A DNA stretch of 64,000 nt from Nematostella vectensis (lineage: Eukaryota; Cnidaria; Anthozoa; Actiniaria; Edwardsiidae). The DNA lies in assembly GCF_932526225.1 (NCBI RefSeq), contig NC_064043.1, positions 15,996,085-16,060,084 on the forward strand, read 5' to 3'. Positions 34,830 through 47,748 of the stretch are shown here, piece by piece. How positions within the stretch are numbered: position 1 is the stretch's first letter; the number at the start of each line of letters is the position of its first letter. A program made the position numbers and the translations under genes. A model generated the notes under the pieces. It ran no database searches, was not told the origin of the DNA, and saw only the letters and a list, made by a program, of their open reading frames with translations.

Positions 34830-35841
34830 TTGTACAGGCTTGGCATCTTGACGCGCGATGCCACAAATATAATTGAGTTAACTAGTATGCAAGTAAACTT
34901 TTGCCCTTGTGTGATTAGCGATTTTCAGATGAAGAAACATTATAGCTATAAGATAAAAAAAGAAAGAATGATAACAACAGTAGCATCCTTCCAAGCAGTT
35001 AAGGCAGAGCAATTCACCATTCGCAGTTTTTCGTTTTTTTATATCTTCTCTCAATCAATTGATTGAGAGAAGATATAAATAATATAAAAAATATGGCATG
35101 TAGTCGTGGGTGGGGGTCTCCTTAGTTTACATGGCTGTTGTCACGCATTACAACGCCCCAGCGAAAGAACGATCTATCCATCACATTTATCTCTTTGAGA
35201 TCCTTTGTTTATATTGCCAGTTTGTTGGGAGAACGTGGCATCTCATCAACTAGTGAACACACTGCATCTTGAGGACTAGTGGTTAATCAAAGTCAAGCAC
35301 TTCAATTTCCCATACAGTCGCCAACAATTCTTGTGACTGTACCCCAGCAGGCAAGGTCACCCCAGGTGGTGTACTGTATATTGAGGAACAAGGAGAATGG
35401 GCGGCCCCTGAACCCTGTCGGTTGTTCATAGAGTATTTCTTGGGCTGGGAAGTTCTTACCCTTGGTAAGTAGCTTTTCCCCTATCATTAACACATAATCT
35501 AAACATCCTATCTCAAAGATCCCAGGTACATTCGGAAAGCTAAAATCTTCAGGCTAAAAATAATAAACATAGGCTGAGCAAATACTCCAGTCCAAACCCA
35601 GTGAGAAAAAAAAAAGAGAACAAATCACTCGTTTGATTGCTTTGTTCACTGCAGTACCAGACCAGACATAATTTACAGATGAAGATGAAGAATGAAGATG
35701 AAGAAATGATTTTTATCATTGTAACTTAATAGATTATTTATTTTTTTCTATTATAATTATCGATGAGAGATATGCTTTAAGAAGAAATCAAAGCTCGGCA
35801 AACATAAGTTTTGTATCAATAGGGCACCCTTTTCAGGCCTA
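34830..35841 (+). repeat. Unit 32, class M (1012 bp), HOR copy 1
   Basis: Palindrome at 35038-35079. TTTTTCGTTTTTTT before it and ATATTGAGGAAC are shared with unit 36. GTATTAATAGGG precedes it in this copy only. Confidence 0.93.
35038..35079. repeat. 42-bp palindrome (unit 32)
   Basis: Perfect arms. The upstream flank reads TTTTTCGTTTT instead of TTTTCATTTT. Confidence 0.96.
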
Positions 35842-37554
35842 TTGTACAGGCTTGGCATCTTGACGCGCGATGCCACAAATATAATTGAGTTAACTAGTAT
35901 GCAAGTAAACTTTTGCCCTTGTGTGATTAGCGATTTTCAGATGAAGAAACATTATAGCTATAAGATAAAAAAAGAAAGAATGATAACAACAGTAGCATCC
36001 TTCCAAGCAGTTAAGGCAGAGCAATTCACCATTCGCAGATTTTCATTTTTTTTATATCTTCTCTCAATCAATTGATTGCTTTGTTCAGAGCAGAAAAAGA
36101 CGAGACATAATTTACGAAGGATCACCCATTTATTCTCTTATCTGATTCACAAGACACGAGAAGATCAGATGAAAAAAAGATTATATCACTATAAAACTAA
36201 AACAGAACGAATGATAACAACAGTAACATCTTCTTCGTGGCGTGTGCTACCTTATAGGAAACAGAGAAGTCCCAAGTATCTGAGAAACCATCTGCGATGT
36301 TAGTTGAAAATGAAGAACAAGGACTATAACGAAGTTAAAGAAAAACTTAAAAACATTTGAAAATCTTTTTGAATCTCAATTAGAAATATTTAAAGAAGCA
36401 GACCGTGCGCACATAGGACCCAGTCCCACCCCTGAAACTGATTTTTCAACTCACTTGCTTCTTCGTGGCGTGTGCTACCTAATAGCAAACAGAGAAGTCC
36501 CAAGTATCTGAGACTGATTTCTCGACTCTCACTTGCCTCTTCGTGGCGTGTCCTACTTTATAGCAAACAGAGAAGTCCAAAATATCAAGCGGTACTAGAC
36601 CGCTTGTTGACATTTCTGGTCGGGACTGGATACTCCCCCGGTTAAGGCTAAGCAGGACAATCAGATTGTGATGCCGAAATTTTTTGACCCGAGGGACCAC
36701 ATGCCTGCAAACTCTTTTATGGCATCCAAGGCAGAGCACCAGATAATACTAGATGGGTGGCCAGTCTTCAGCAATACCCAGTCAAGCAAGCCAAAAAAAG
36801 AAAATATTGCATGTAGTCGTGGGTGGGGGTCTCCTTAGTTTACATGGCTGTTGTCACGCATTACAACGCCCCAGCGAAAGAACGATCTATCCATCAAGTT
36901 TATCTCTTTGAGATCCTTTGTTTATATTGCCAGTTTGTTGGGAGAACGTGGCATCTCGTCAACTAGTGTACACACTGCATCTTGAGGACTAGTGGTTAAT
37001 CAAAGTCAAGCACTTCAATTTCCCATACAGTCGCCAACAATTCTTGTGACTGTACCCCAGCAGGCAAGGTCACCCCAGGTGGTGTACTGTATATTGGGGA
37101 ACAAAGGGAATGGGTGGCCAATGAACCCTGTCGGTTGTTCATAGAGTATTTCTTGGGCTGGGAAGTTCTTACCCTTGGTAAGTAGCTTTTCCCCTATCAT
37201 TAACACATAATCTAAACATCCTATCTCAAAGATCCCAGGTACATTCGGAAAGCTAAAATCTTCAGGCTAAAAATAATAAACATAGGCTGAGCAAATACTC
37301 CAGTCCAAACCCAGTGAGAAAAAAAAAAGAGAACAAATCACTCGTTTGATTGCTTTGTTCACTGCAGTACCAGACCAGACATAATTTACAGATGAAGATG
37401 AAGAATGAAGATGAAGAAATGATTTTTATCATTGTAACTTAATAGATTATTTATTTTTTTCTATTATAATTATCGATGAGAGATATGCTTTAAGAAGAAA
37501 TAAAAGCTCCGCAAATATAAGTTTTGTATCAATAGGGCACCCTTTTAAGGCCTA
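35842..37554 (+). repeat. Unit 33, class L (1713 bp), HOR copy 1
   Basis: Preceded by AAATCAAAGCTC and CCCTTTTCAGG, both marks of this HOR position. Haplotype a with AAAGAAGCAGACC and TTGACATTTC. Confidence 0.92.
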
Positions 37555-39274
37555 TTGTACAGGCTTGGCATCTTGACGCGCGATGCCACAAATATAATTG
37601 AGTTAACTAGTATGCAAGTAAACTTTTGCCCTTGTGTGATTAGCGATTTTCAGATGAAGAAACATTATAGCTATAAGATAAAAAAAGAAAGAATGATAAC
37701 AACAGTAGCATCCTTCCAAGCAGTTAAGGCAGAGCAATTCACCATTCGCAGATTTTCATTTTTTTATATCTTCTCTCAATCAATTGATAGCTTTGTTCAG
37801 AGCAGAAAAAGACGAGACATAATTTACGAAGGATCACCCATTTATTCTCTTATCTGATTCACAAGACACGAGAAGATCAGATGAAAAAAAGATTATATCA
37901 CTATAAAACTAAAACAGAACGAATGATAACAACAGTAACATCTTCTTCGTGGCGTGTGCTACCTTATAGGAAACAGAGAAGTCCCAAGTATCTGAGAAAC
38001 CATCTGCGATGTTAGTTGAAAATGAAGAACAAGGACTATAACGAAGTTAAAGAAAAACTTAAAAACATTTGAAAATCTTTTTGAATCTCAATTAGAAATA
38101 TTTAAAGAATCAGACCGTGCGCACATAGGACCCAGTCCCACCCCTGAAACTGATTTTTCAACTCACTTGCTTCTTCGTGGCGTGTGCTACCTAATAGCAA
38201 ACAGAGAAGTCCCAAGTATCTGAGACTGATTTCTCGACTCTCACTTGCCTCTTCGTGGCGTGTCCTACTTTATAGCAAACAGAGAAGTCCAAAATATCAA
38301 GCGGTACTAGACCGCTTGTTGACGTTTCTGGTCGGGACTGGATACTCCCCCGGTTAAGGCTAAGCAGGACAATCAGATTGTGATGCCGAAATTTTTTGAC
38401 CCGAGGGACCACATGCCTGCAAACTCTTTTATGGCATCCAAGGCAGAGCACCAGATAATACTAGATGGGTGGCCAGTCTTCAGCAATACCCAGTCAAGCA
38501 AGCCAAAAAAAGAAAATATTGCATGTAGTCGTGGGTGGGGGTCTCCTTAGTTTACATGGCTGTTGTCACGCATTACAACGCCCCAGCGAAAGAACGATCT
38601 ATCCATCAAGTTTATCTCTTTGAGATCCTTTGTTTATATTGCCAGTTTGTTGGGAGAACGTGGCATCTCGTCAACTAGTGTACACACTGCATCTTGAGGA
38701 CTAGTGGTTAATCAAAGTCAAGCACTTCAATTTCCCATACAGTCGCCAACAATTCTTGTGACTGTACCCCAGCAGGCAAGGTCACCCCAGGTGGTGTACT
38801 GTATATTGGGGAACAAAGGGAATGGGTGGCCAATGAACCCTGTCGGTTGTTCATAGAGTATTTCTTGGGCTGGGAAGTTCTTACCCTTGGTAAGTAGCTT
38901 TTCCCCTATCATTAACACATAATCTAAACATCCTATCTCAAAGATCCCAGGTACATTCGGAAAGCTAAAATCTTCAGGCTAAAAATAATAAACATAGGCT
39001 GAGCAAATACTCCAGTCCAAACCCAGTGAGAAAAAAAAAGAGAACAAATCACTCGTTTGATTGCTTTGTTCACTGCAGTACCAGACCAGACATAATTTAC
39101 AGATGAAGATGAAGAATGAAGATGAAGAATGAAGATGAAGAAATGATTTTTATCATTGTAACTTAATAGATTTTTTTTTTCTATTATAATTATCGATGAG
39201 AGATATGCTTTAAGAAGAAATAAAAGCTCCGCAAATATAAGTTTTGTATCAATAGGGCACCCTTTTAAGGCCTA
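37555..39274 (+). repeat. Unit 34, class L (1720 bp), first unit of HOR copy 2
   Basis: Like unit 30 (GATAGCTTTG, extra microsatellite period) but with CAGATGAAGAAAC. Confidence 0.93.
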
Positions 39275-39926
39275 TTGTACAGGCTTGGCATCTTGACGCG
39301 CGATGCCACAAATATAATTGAGTTAACTAGTATACAAGTAAACTTTTCCCCTTGTGTGATTAGCGATTTTCAGATGAAGAAACATTATAACTATAACATT
39401 AAAAAAGAAAGAATGATAACAGTAGCATCCTTCCAAGCAGTTAAGGCAGAGCAATTCACCATTCGCAGTTTTTCATTTTTTCATTTTTCGGCCCCTGAAC
39501 CCTGTCGGTTGTTCATAGAGTATTTCTTGGGCTGGGAAGTTCTTACCCTTGGTAAGTAGCTTTTCCCCTATCATTAACACATAATCTAAACATCCTATCT
39601 CAAAGATCCCAGGTACCTTCGGAAAGCTAAAATCTTCAGGCTAAAAATAATAAACATAGGCTGAGCAAATACTCCAGTCCAAACCCAGTGAGAAAAAAAA
39701 GAGAACAAATCAATCGTTTGATTGCTTTGTTCACTGCAGTACCAGACCAGACATAATTTACAGATGAAGATGAAGAATGAAGATGAAGAAATGATTTTTA
39801 TCATTGTAACTTAATAGATTATTTATTTTTTTTTATTATAATTATCGATGAGAGATATGCTTTAAGAAGAAATAAAAGCTCCGCAAATATAAGTTTTGTA
39901 TCAATAGGGCACCCTTTTAAGGCCTA
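39275..39926 (+). repeat. Unit 35, class S (652 bp), HOR copy 2
   Basis: AGTATACAAG as in unit 31, but with the usual CAAGCAGTTAAGG. Confidence 0.92.
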
Positions 39927-40938
39927 TTGTACAGGCTTGGCATCTTGACGCGCGATGCCACAAATATAATTGAGTTAACTAGTATGCAAGTAAACTTTTG
40001 CCCTTGTGTGATTAGCGATTTTCAGATGAAGAAACATTATAGCTATAAGATAAAAAAAGAAAGAATGATAACAACAGTAGCATCCTTCCAAGCAGTTAAG
40101 GCAGAGCAATTCACCATTCGCAGTTTTTCGTTTTTTTATATCTTCTCTCAATCAATTGATTGAGAGAAGATATAAATAATATAAAAAATATGGCATGTAG
40201 TCGTGGGTGGGGGTCTCCTTAGTTTACATGGCTGTTGTCACGCATTACAACGCCCCAGCGAAAGAACGATCTATCCATCACATTTATCTCTTTGAGATCC
40301 TTTGTTTATATTGCCAGTTTGTTGGGAGAACGTGGCATCTCATCAACTAGTGAACACACTGCATCTTGAGGACTAGTGGTTAATCAAAGTCAAGCACTTC
40401 AATTTCCCATACAGTCGCCAACAATTCTTGTGACTGTACCCCAGCAGGCAAGGTCACCCCAGGTGGTGTACTGTATATTGAGGAACAAGGAGAATGGGCG
40501 GCCCCTGAACCCTGTCGGTTGTTCATAGAGTATTTCTTGGGCTGGGAAGTTCTTACCCTTGGTAAGTAGCTTTTCCCCTATCATTAACACATAATCTAAA
40601 CATCCTATCTCAAAGATCCCAGGTACATTCGGAAAGCTAAAATCTTCAGGCTAAAAATAATAAACATAGGCTGAGCAAATACTCCAGTCCAAACCCAGTG
40701 AGAAAAAAAAAAGAGAACAAATCACTCGTTTGATTGCTTTGTTCACTGCAGTACCAGACCAGACATAATTTACAGATGAAGATGAAGAATGAAGATGAAG
40801 AAATGATTTTTATCATTGTAACTTAATAGATTATTTATTTTTTTCTATTATAATTATCGATGAGAGATATGCTTTAAGAAGAAATCAAAGCTCGGCAAAC
40901 ATAAGTTTTGTATCAATAGGGCACCCTTTTCAGGCCTA
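39927..40938 (+). repeat. Unit 36, class M (1012 bp), HOR copy 2
   Basis: Palindrome at 40135-40176. TTTTTCGTTTTTTT and ATTGAGGAAC as in unit 32. Confidence 0.93.
40135..40176. repeat. 42-bp palindrome (unit 36)
   Basis: Perfect arms, 5097 bp from the copy in unit 32. Confidence 0.96.
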
Positions 40939-42651
40939 TTGTACAGGCTTGGCATCTTGACGCGCGATGCCACAAATATAATTGAGTTAACTAGTATGCA
41001 AGTAAACTTTTGCCCTTGTGTGATTAGCGATTTTCAGATGAAGAAACATTATAGCTATAAGATAAAAAAAGAAAGAATGATAACAACAGTAGCATCCTTC
41101 CAAGCAGTTAAGGCAGAGCAATTCACCATTCGCAGATTTTCATTTTTTTTATATCTTCTCTCAATCAATTGATTGCTTTGTTCAGAGCAGAAAAAGACGA
41201 GACATAATTTACGAAGGATCACCCATTTATTCTCTTATCTGATTCACAAGACACGAGAAGATCAGATGAAAAAAAGATTATATCACTATAAAACTAAAAC
41301 AGAACGAATGATAACAACAGTAACATCTTCTTCGTGGCGTGTGCTACCTTATAGGAAACAGAGAAGTCCCAAGTATCTGAGAAACCATCTGCGATGTTAG
41401 TTGAAAATGAAGAACAAGGACTATAACGAAGTTAAAGAAAAACTTAAAAACATTTGAAAATCTTTTTGAATCTCAATTAGAAATATTTAAAGAAGCAGAC
41501 CGTGCGCACATAGGACCCAGTCCCACCCCTGAAACTGATTTTTCAACTCACTTGCTTCTTCGTGGCGTGTGCTACCTAATAGCAAACAGAGAAGTCCCAA
41601 GTATCTGAGACTGATTTCTCGACTCTCACTTGCCTCTTCGTGGCGTGTCCTACTTTATAGCAAACAGAGAAGTCCAAAATATCAAGCGGTACTAGACCGC
41701 TTGTTGACATTTCTGGTCGGGACTGGATACTCCCCCGGTTAAGGCTAAGCAGGACAATCAGATTGTGATGCCGAAATTTTTTGACCCGAGGGACCACATG
41801 CCTGCAAACTCTTTTATGGCATCCAAGGCAGAGCACCAGATAATACTAGATGGGTGGCCAGTCTTCAGCAATACCCAGTCAAGCAAGCCAAAAAAAGAAA
41901 ATATTGCATGTAGTCGTGGGTGGGGGTCTCCTTAGTTTACATGGCTGTTGTCACGCATTACAACGCCCCAGCGAAAGAACGATCTATCCATCAAGTTTAT
42001 CTCTTTGAGATCCTTTGTTTATATTGCCAGTTTGTTGGGAGAACGTGGCATCTCGTCAACTAGTGTACACACTGCATCTTGAGGACTAGTGGTTAATCAA
42101 AGTCAAGCACTTCAATTTCCCATACAGTCGCCAACAATTCTTGTGACTGTACCCCAGCAGGCAAGGTCACCCCAGGTGGTGTACTGTATATTGGGGAACA
42201 AAGGGAATGGGTGGCCAATGAACCCTGTCGGTTGTTCATAGAGTATTTCTTGGGCTGGGAAGTTCTTACCCTTGGTAAGTAGCTTTTCCCCTATCATTAA
42301 CACATAATCTAAACATCCTATCTCAAAGATCCCAGGTACATTCGGAAAGCTAAAATCTTCAGGCTAAAAATAATAAACATAGGCTGAGCAAATACTCCAG
42401 TCCAAACCCAGTGAGAAAAAAAAAAGAGAACAAATCACTCGTTTGATTGCTTTGTTCACTGCAGTACCAGACCAGACATAATTTACAGATGAAGATGAAG
42501 AATGAAGATGAAGAAATGATTTTTATCATTGTAACTTAATAGATTATTTATTTTTTTCTATTATAATTATCGATGAGAGATATGCTTTAAGAAGAAATAA
42601 AAGCTCCGCAAATATAAGTTTTGTATCAATAGGGCACCCTTTTAAGGCCTA
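40939..42651 (+). repeat. Unit 37, class L (1713 bp), HOR copy 2
   Basis: Very close to unit 33 at an offset of 5097 bp. I noticed no difference in the stretches compared. Confidence 0.92.
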
Positions 42652-44371
42652 TTGTACAGGCTTGGCATCTTGACGCGCGATGCCACAAATATAATTGAGT
42701 TAACTAGTATGCAAGTAAACTTTTGCCCTTGTGTGATTAGCGATTTTCAGATGAAGAAACATTATAGCTATAAGATAAAAAAAGAAAGAATGATAACAAC
42801 AGTAGCATCCTTCCAAGCAGTTAAGGCAGAGCAATTCACCATTCGCAGATTTTCATTTTTTTATATCTTCTCTCAATCAATTGATTGCTTTGTTCAGAGC
42901 AGAAAAAGACGAGACATAATTTACAAAGGACCACCCATTTATTCTCTTATCTGATTCACAAGACACGAGAAGATCAGATGAAAAAAAGATTATATCACTA
43001 TAAAACTAAAACAGAACGAATGATAACAACAGTAACATCTTCTTCGTGGCGTGTGCTACCTTATAGGAAACAGAGAAGTCCCAAGTATCTGAGAAACCAT
43101 CTGCGATGTTAGTTGAAAATGAAGAACAAGGACAGAAACAAAGTTAAAGAAAAACTTAAAAACATTTGAAAATCCTTTTGAATCTCATTTAGATATATTT
43201 AAAGAGTCAGACCGTGCGCACATAGGATCCAGTCACATCCCTGAAACTGGTTTTTCAACTCACTTGCTTCTTCGTGGCGTGTGTTACCTAATAGCAAACA
43301 GAGAAGTCCCAAGTATCTGAGACTGATTTCTCGACTCTCACTTGCCTCTTCGTGGCGTGTCCTACTTTATAGCAAACAGAGAAGTCCAAAATATCAAGCG
43401 GTACTAGACCGCTTGTTGACGTTTCTGGTCGGGACTGGATACTCCCCCGGTTAAGGCTAAGCAGGACAATCAGATTGTGATGCCGAAATTTTTTGACCCG
43501 AGGGACCACATGCCTGCAAACTCTTTTATGGCATCCAAGGCAGAGCACCAGATAATACTAGATGGGTGGCCAGTCTTCAGCAATACCCAGTCAAGCAAGC
43601 CAAAAAAAGAAAATATTGCATGTAGTCGTGGGTGGGGGTCTCCTTAGTTTACATGGCTGTTGTCACGCATTACAACGCCCCAGCAAAAGAACGATCTATC
43701 CATCAAGTTTATCTCTTTGAGATCCTTTGTTTATATTGCCAGTTTGTTGGGAGAACGTGGCATCTCGTCAACTAGTGTACACACTGCATCTTGAGGACTA
43801 GTGGTTAATCAAAGTCAAGCACTTCAATTTCCCATACAGTCGCCAACAATTCTTGTGACTGTACCCCAGCAGGCAAGGTCACCCCAGGTGGTGTACTGTA
43901 TATTGGGGAACAAAGGGAATGGGTGGCCAATGAACCCTGTCGGTTGTTCATAGAGTATTTCTTGGGCTGGGAAGTTCTTACCCTTGGTAAGTAGCTTTTC
44001 CCCTATCATTAACACATAATCTAAACATCCTATCTCAAAGATCCCAGGTACATTCGGAAAGCTAAAATCTTCAGGCTAAAAATAATAAACATAGGCTGAG
44101 CAAATACTCCAGTCCAAACCCAGTGAGAAAAAAAAAGAGAACAAATCACTCGTTTGATTGCTTTGTTCACTGCAGTACCAGACCAGACATAATTTACAGA
44201 TGAAGATGAAGAATGAAGATGAAGAATGAAGATGAAGAAATGATTTTTATCATTGTAACTTAATAGATTTTTTTTTTCTATTATAATTATCGATGAGAGA
44301 TATGCTTTAAGAAGAAATAAAAGCTCCGCAAATATAAGTTTTGTATCAATAGGGCACCCTTTTAAGGCCTA
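42652..44371 (+). repeat. Unit 38, class L (1720 bp), first unit of HOR copy 3, chimeric
   Basis: The first half matches units 42 and 47 (AAAGGACCACCC, GGATCCAGTCAC). From about 43370 onward it matches units 30 and 34 (AACAGAGAAG, linker GAAAATATTGC, extra microsatellite period). CCAGCAAAAGAACG near 43680 is private. Confidence 0.92.
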
Positions 44372-45023
44372 TTGTACAGGCTTGGCATCTTGACGCGCGA
44401 TGCCACAAATATAATTGAGTTAACTAGTATGCAAGTAAACTTTTCCCCTTGTGTGATTAGCGATTTTCAGATGAAGAAACATTATAACTATAACATTAAA
44501 AAAGAAAGAATGATAACAGTAGCATCCTTCCAAGCAGTTAAGGCAGAGCAATTCACCATTCGCAGTTTTTCATTTTTTCATTTTTCGGCCCCTGAACCCT
44601 GTCGGTTGTTCATAGAGTATTTCTTGGGCTGGGAAGTTCTTACCCTTGGTAAGTAGCTTTTCCCCTATCATTAACACATAATCTAAACATCCTATCTCAA
44701 AGATCCCAGGTACCTTCGGAAAGCTAAAATCTTCAGGCTAAAAATAATAAACATAGGCTGAGCAAATACTCCAGTCCAAACCCAGTGAGAAAAAAAAGAG
44801 AACAAATCAATCGTTTGATTGCTTTGTTCACTGCAGTACCAGACCAGACATAATTTACAGATGAAGATGAAGAATGAAGATGAAGAAATGATTTTTATCA
44901 TTGTAACTTAATAGATTATTTATTTTTTTCTATTATAATTATCGATGAGAGATATGCTTTAAGAAGAAATAAAAGCTCCGCAAATATAAGTTTTGTATCA
45001 ATAGGGCACCCTTTTAAGGCCTA
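44372..45023 (+). repeat. Unit 39, class S (652 bp), HOR copy 3
   Basis: AGTATGCAAG, unlike units 31 and 35. Confidence 0.92.
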
Positions 45024-46035
45024 TTGTACAGGCTTGGCATCTTGACGCGCGATGCCACAAATATAATTGAGTTAACTAGTATGCAAGTAAACTTTTGCCC
45101 TTGTGTGATTAGCGATTTTCAGATGAAGAAACATTATAGCTATAAGATAAAAAAAGAAAGAATGATAACAACAGTAGCATCCTTCCAAGCAGTTAAGGCA
45201 GAGCAATTCACCATTCGCAGTTTTTCATTTTTTTATATCTTCTCTCAATCAATTGATTGAGAGAAGATATAAATAATATAAAAAATATGGCATGTAGTCG
45301 TGGGTGGGGGTCTCCTTAGTTTACATGGCTGTTGTCACGCATTACAACGCCCCAGCGAAAGAACGATCTATCCATCTCATTTATCTCTTTGAGATCCTTT
45401 GTTTATATTGCCAGTTTGTTGGGAGAACGTGGCATCTCATCAACTAGTGAACACACTGCATCTTGAGGACTAGTGGTTAATCAAAGTCAAGCACTTCAAT
45501 TTCCCATACAGTCGCCAACAATTCTTGTGACTGTACCCCAGCAGGCAAGGTCACCCCAGGTGGTGTACTGTATATTGGGGAACAAGGAGAATGGGCGGCC
45601 CCTGAACCCTGTCGGTTGTTCATAGAGTATTTCTTGGGCTGGGAAGTTCTTACCCTTGGTAAGTAGCTTTTCCCCTATCATTAACACATAATCTAAACAT
45701 CCTATCTCAAAGATCCCAGGTACATTCGGAAAGCTAAAATCTTCAGGCTAAAAATAATAAACATAGGCTGAGCAAATACTCCAGTCCAAACCCAGTGAGA
45801 AAAAAAAAAGAGAACAAATCACTCGTTTGATTGCTTTGTTCACTGCAGTACCAGACCAGACATAATTTACAGATGAAGATGAAGAATGAAGATGAAGAAA
45901 TGATTTTTATCATTGTAACTTAATAGATTATTTATTTTTTTCTATTATAATTATCGATGAGAGATATGCTTTAAGAAGAAATCAAAGCTCGGCAAACATA
46001 AGTTTTGTATCAATAGGGCACCCTTTTCAGGCCTA
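45024..46035 (+). repeat. Unit 40, class M (1012 bp), HOR copy 3
   Basis: Palindrome at 45232-45273. TTTTTCATTTTTTT and ATATTGGGGAAC, so closer to unit 45 than to units 32 and 36. CCATCTCATTT private. Confidence 0.93.
45232..45273. repeat. 42-bp palindrome (unit 40)
   Basis: Perfect arms, 5097 bp from the copy in unit 36. Confidence 0.96.
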
Positions 46036-47748
46036 TTGTACAGGCTTGGCATCTTGACGCGCGATGCCACAAATATAATTGAGTTAACTAGTATGCAAGT
46101 AAACTTTTGCCCTTGTGTGATTAGCGATTTTCAGATGAAGAAACATTATAGCTATAAGATAAAAAAAGAAAGAATGATAACAACAGTAGCATCCTTCCAA
46201 GCAGTTAAGGCAGAGCAATTCACCATTCGCAGATTTTCATTTTTTTTATATCTTCTCTCAATCAATTGATTGCTTTGTTCAGAGCAGAAAAAGACGAGAC
46301 ATAATTTACGAAGGATCACCCATTTATTCTCTTATCTGATTCACAAGACACGAGAAGATCAGATGAAAAAAAGATTATATCACTATAAAACTAAAACAGA
46401 ACGAATGATAACAACAGTAACATCTTCTTCGTGGCGTGTGCTACCTTATAGGAAACAGAGAAGTCCCAAGTATCTGAGAAACCATCTGCGATGTTAGTTG
46501 AAAATGAAGAACAAGGACTATAACGAAGTTAAAGAAAAACTTAAAAACATTTGAAAATCTTTTTGAATCTCAATTAGAAATATTTAAAGAAGCAAACCGT
46601 GCGCACATAGGACCCAGTCCCACCCCTGAAACTGATTTTTCAACTCACTTGCTTCTTCGTGGCGTGTGCTACCTAATAGCAAACAGAGAAGTCCCAAGTA
46701 TCTGAGACTGATTTCTCGACTCTCACTTGCCTCTTCGTGGCGTGTCCTACTTTATAGCAAACAGAGAAGTCCAAAATATCAAGCGGTACTAGACCGCTTG
46801 TTGACATTTCTGGTCGGGACTGGATACTCCCCCGGTTAAGGCTAAGCAGGACAATCAGATTGTGATGCCGAAATTTTTTGACCCGAGGGACCACATGCCT
46901 GCAAACTCTTTTATGGCATCCAAGGCAGAGCACCAGATAATACTAGATGGGTGGCCAGTCTTCAGCAATACCCAGTCAAGCAAGCCAAAAAAAGAAAATA
47001 TTGCATGTAGTCGTGGGTGGGGGTCTCCTTAGTTTACATGGCTGTTGTCACGCATTACAACGCCCCAGCGAGAGAACGATCTATCCATCAAGTTTATCTC
47101 TTTGAGATCCTTTGTTTATATTGCCAGTTTGTTGGGAGAACGTGGCATCTCGTCAACTAGTGTACACACTGCATCTTGAGGACTAGTGGTTAATCAAAGT
47201 CAAGCACTTCAATTTCCCATACAGTCGCCAACAATTCTTGTGACTGTACCCCAGCAGGCAAGGTCACCCCAGGTGGTGTACTGTATATTGGGGAACAAAG
47301 GGAATGGGTGGCCAATGAACCCTGTCGGTTGTTCATAAAGTATTTCTTGGGCTGGGAAGTTCTTACCCTTGGTAAGTAGCTTTTCCCCTATCATTAACAC
47401 ATAATCTAAACATCCTATCTCAAAGATCCCAGGTACATTCGGAAAGCTAAAATCTTCAGGCTAAAAATAATAAACATAGGCTGAGCAAATACTCCAGTCC
47501 AAACCCAGTGAGAAAAAAAAAAGAGAACAAATCACTCGTTTGATTGCTTTGTTCACTGCAGTACCAGACCAGACATAATTTACAGATGAAGATGAAGAAT
47601 GAAGATGAAGAAATGATTTTTATCATTGTAACTTAATAGATTATTTATTTTTTTCTATTATAATTATCGATGAGAGATATGCTTTAAGAAGAAATAAAAG
47701 CTCGGCAAATATAAGTTTTGTATCAATAGGGCACCCTTTAAAGGCCTA
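46036..47748 (+). repeat. Unit 41, class L (1713 bp), HOR copy 3
   Basis: Marks of the fourth HOR position (CCCTTTTCAGG upstream, TTGACATTTC), plus AAGCAAACCG and CCAGCGAGAGAACG private changes. Confidence 0.92.

Larger units (their letters stand above)
32458..37554 (+). repeat. Higher-order repeat, copy 1 (5097 bp)
   Basis: Units 30-33 in the order L-S-M-L (1720+652+1012+1713). Diagnostic variants sit at fixed positions: the extra microsatellite period in unit one, and CCCTTTTCAGG before unit four. Confidence 0.92.
37555..42651 (+). repeat. Higher-order repeat, copy 2 (5097 bp)
   Basis: Units 34-37. Offset from copy 1 is exactly 5097 bp at every unit start. Confidence 0.92.
42652..47748 (+). 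repeat. Higher-order repeat, copy 3 (5097 bp)
   Basis: Units 38-41. Same length as copies 1 and 2, but its first unit is a chimera of two L types. Confidence 0.92.
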
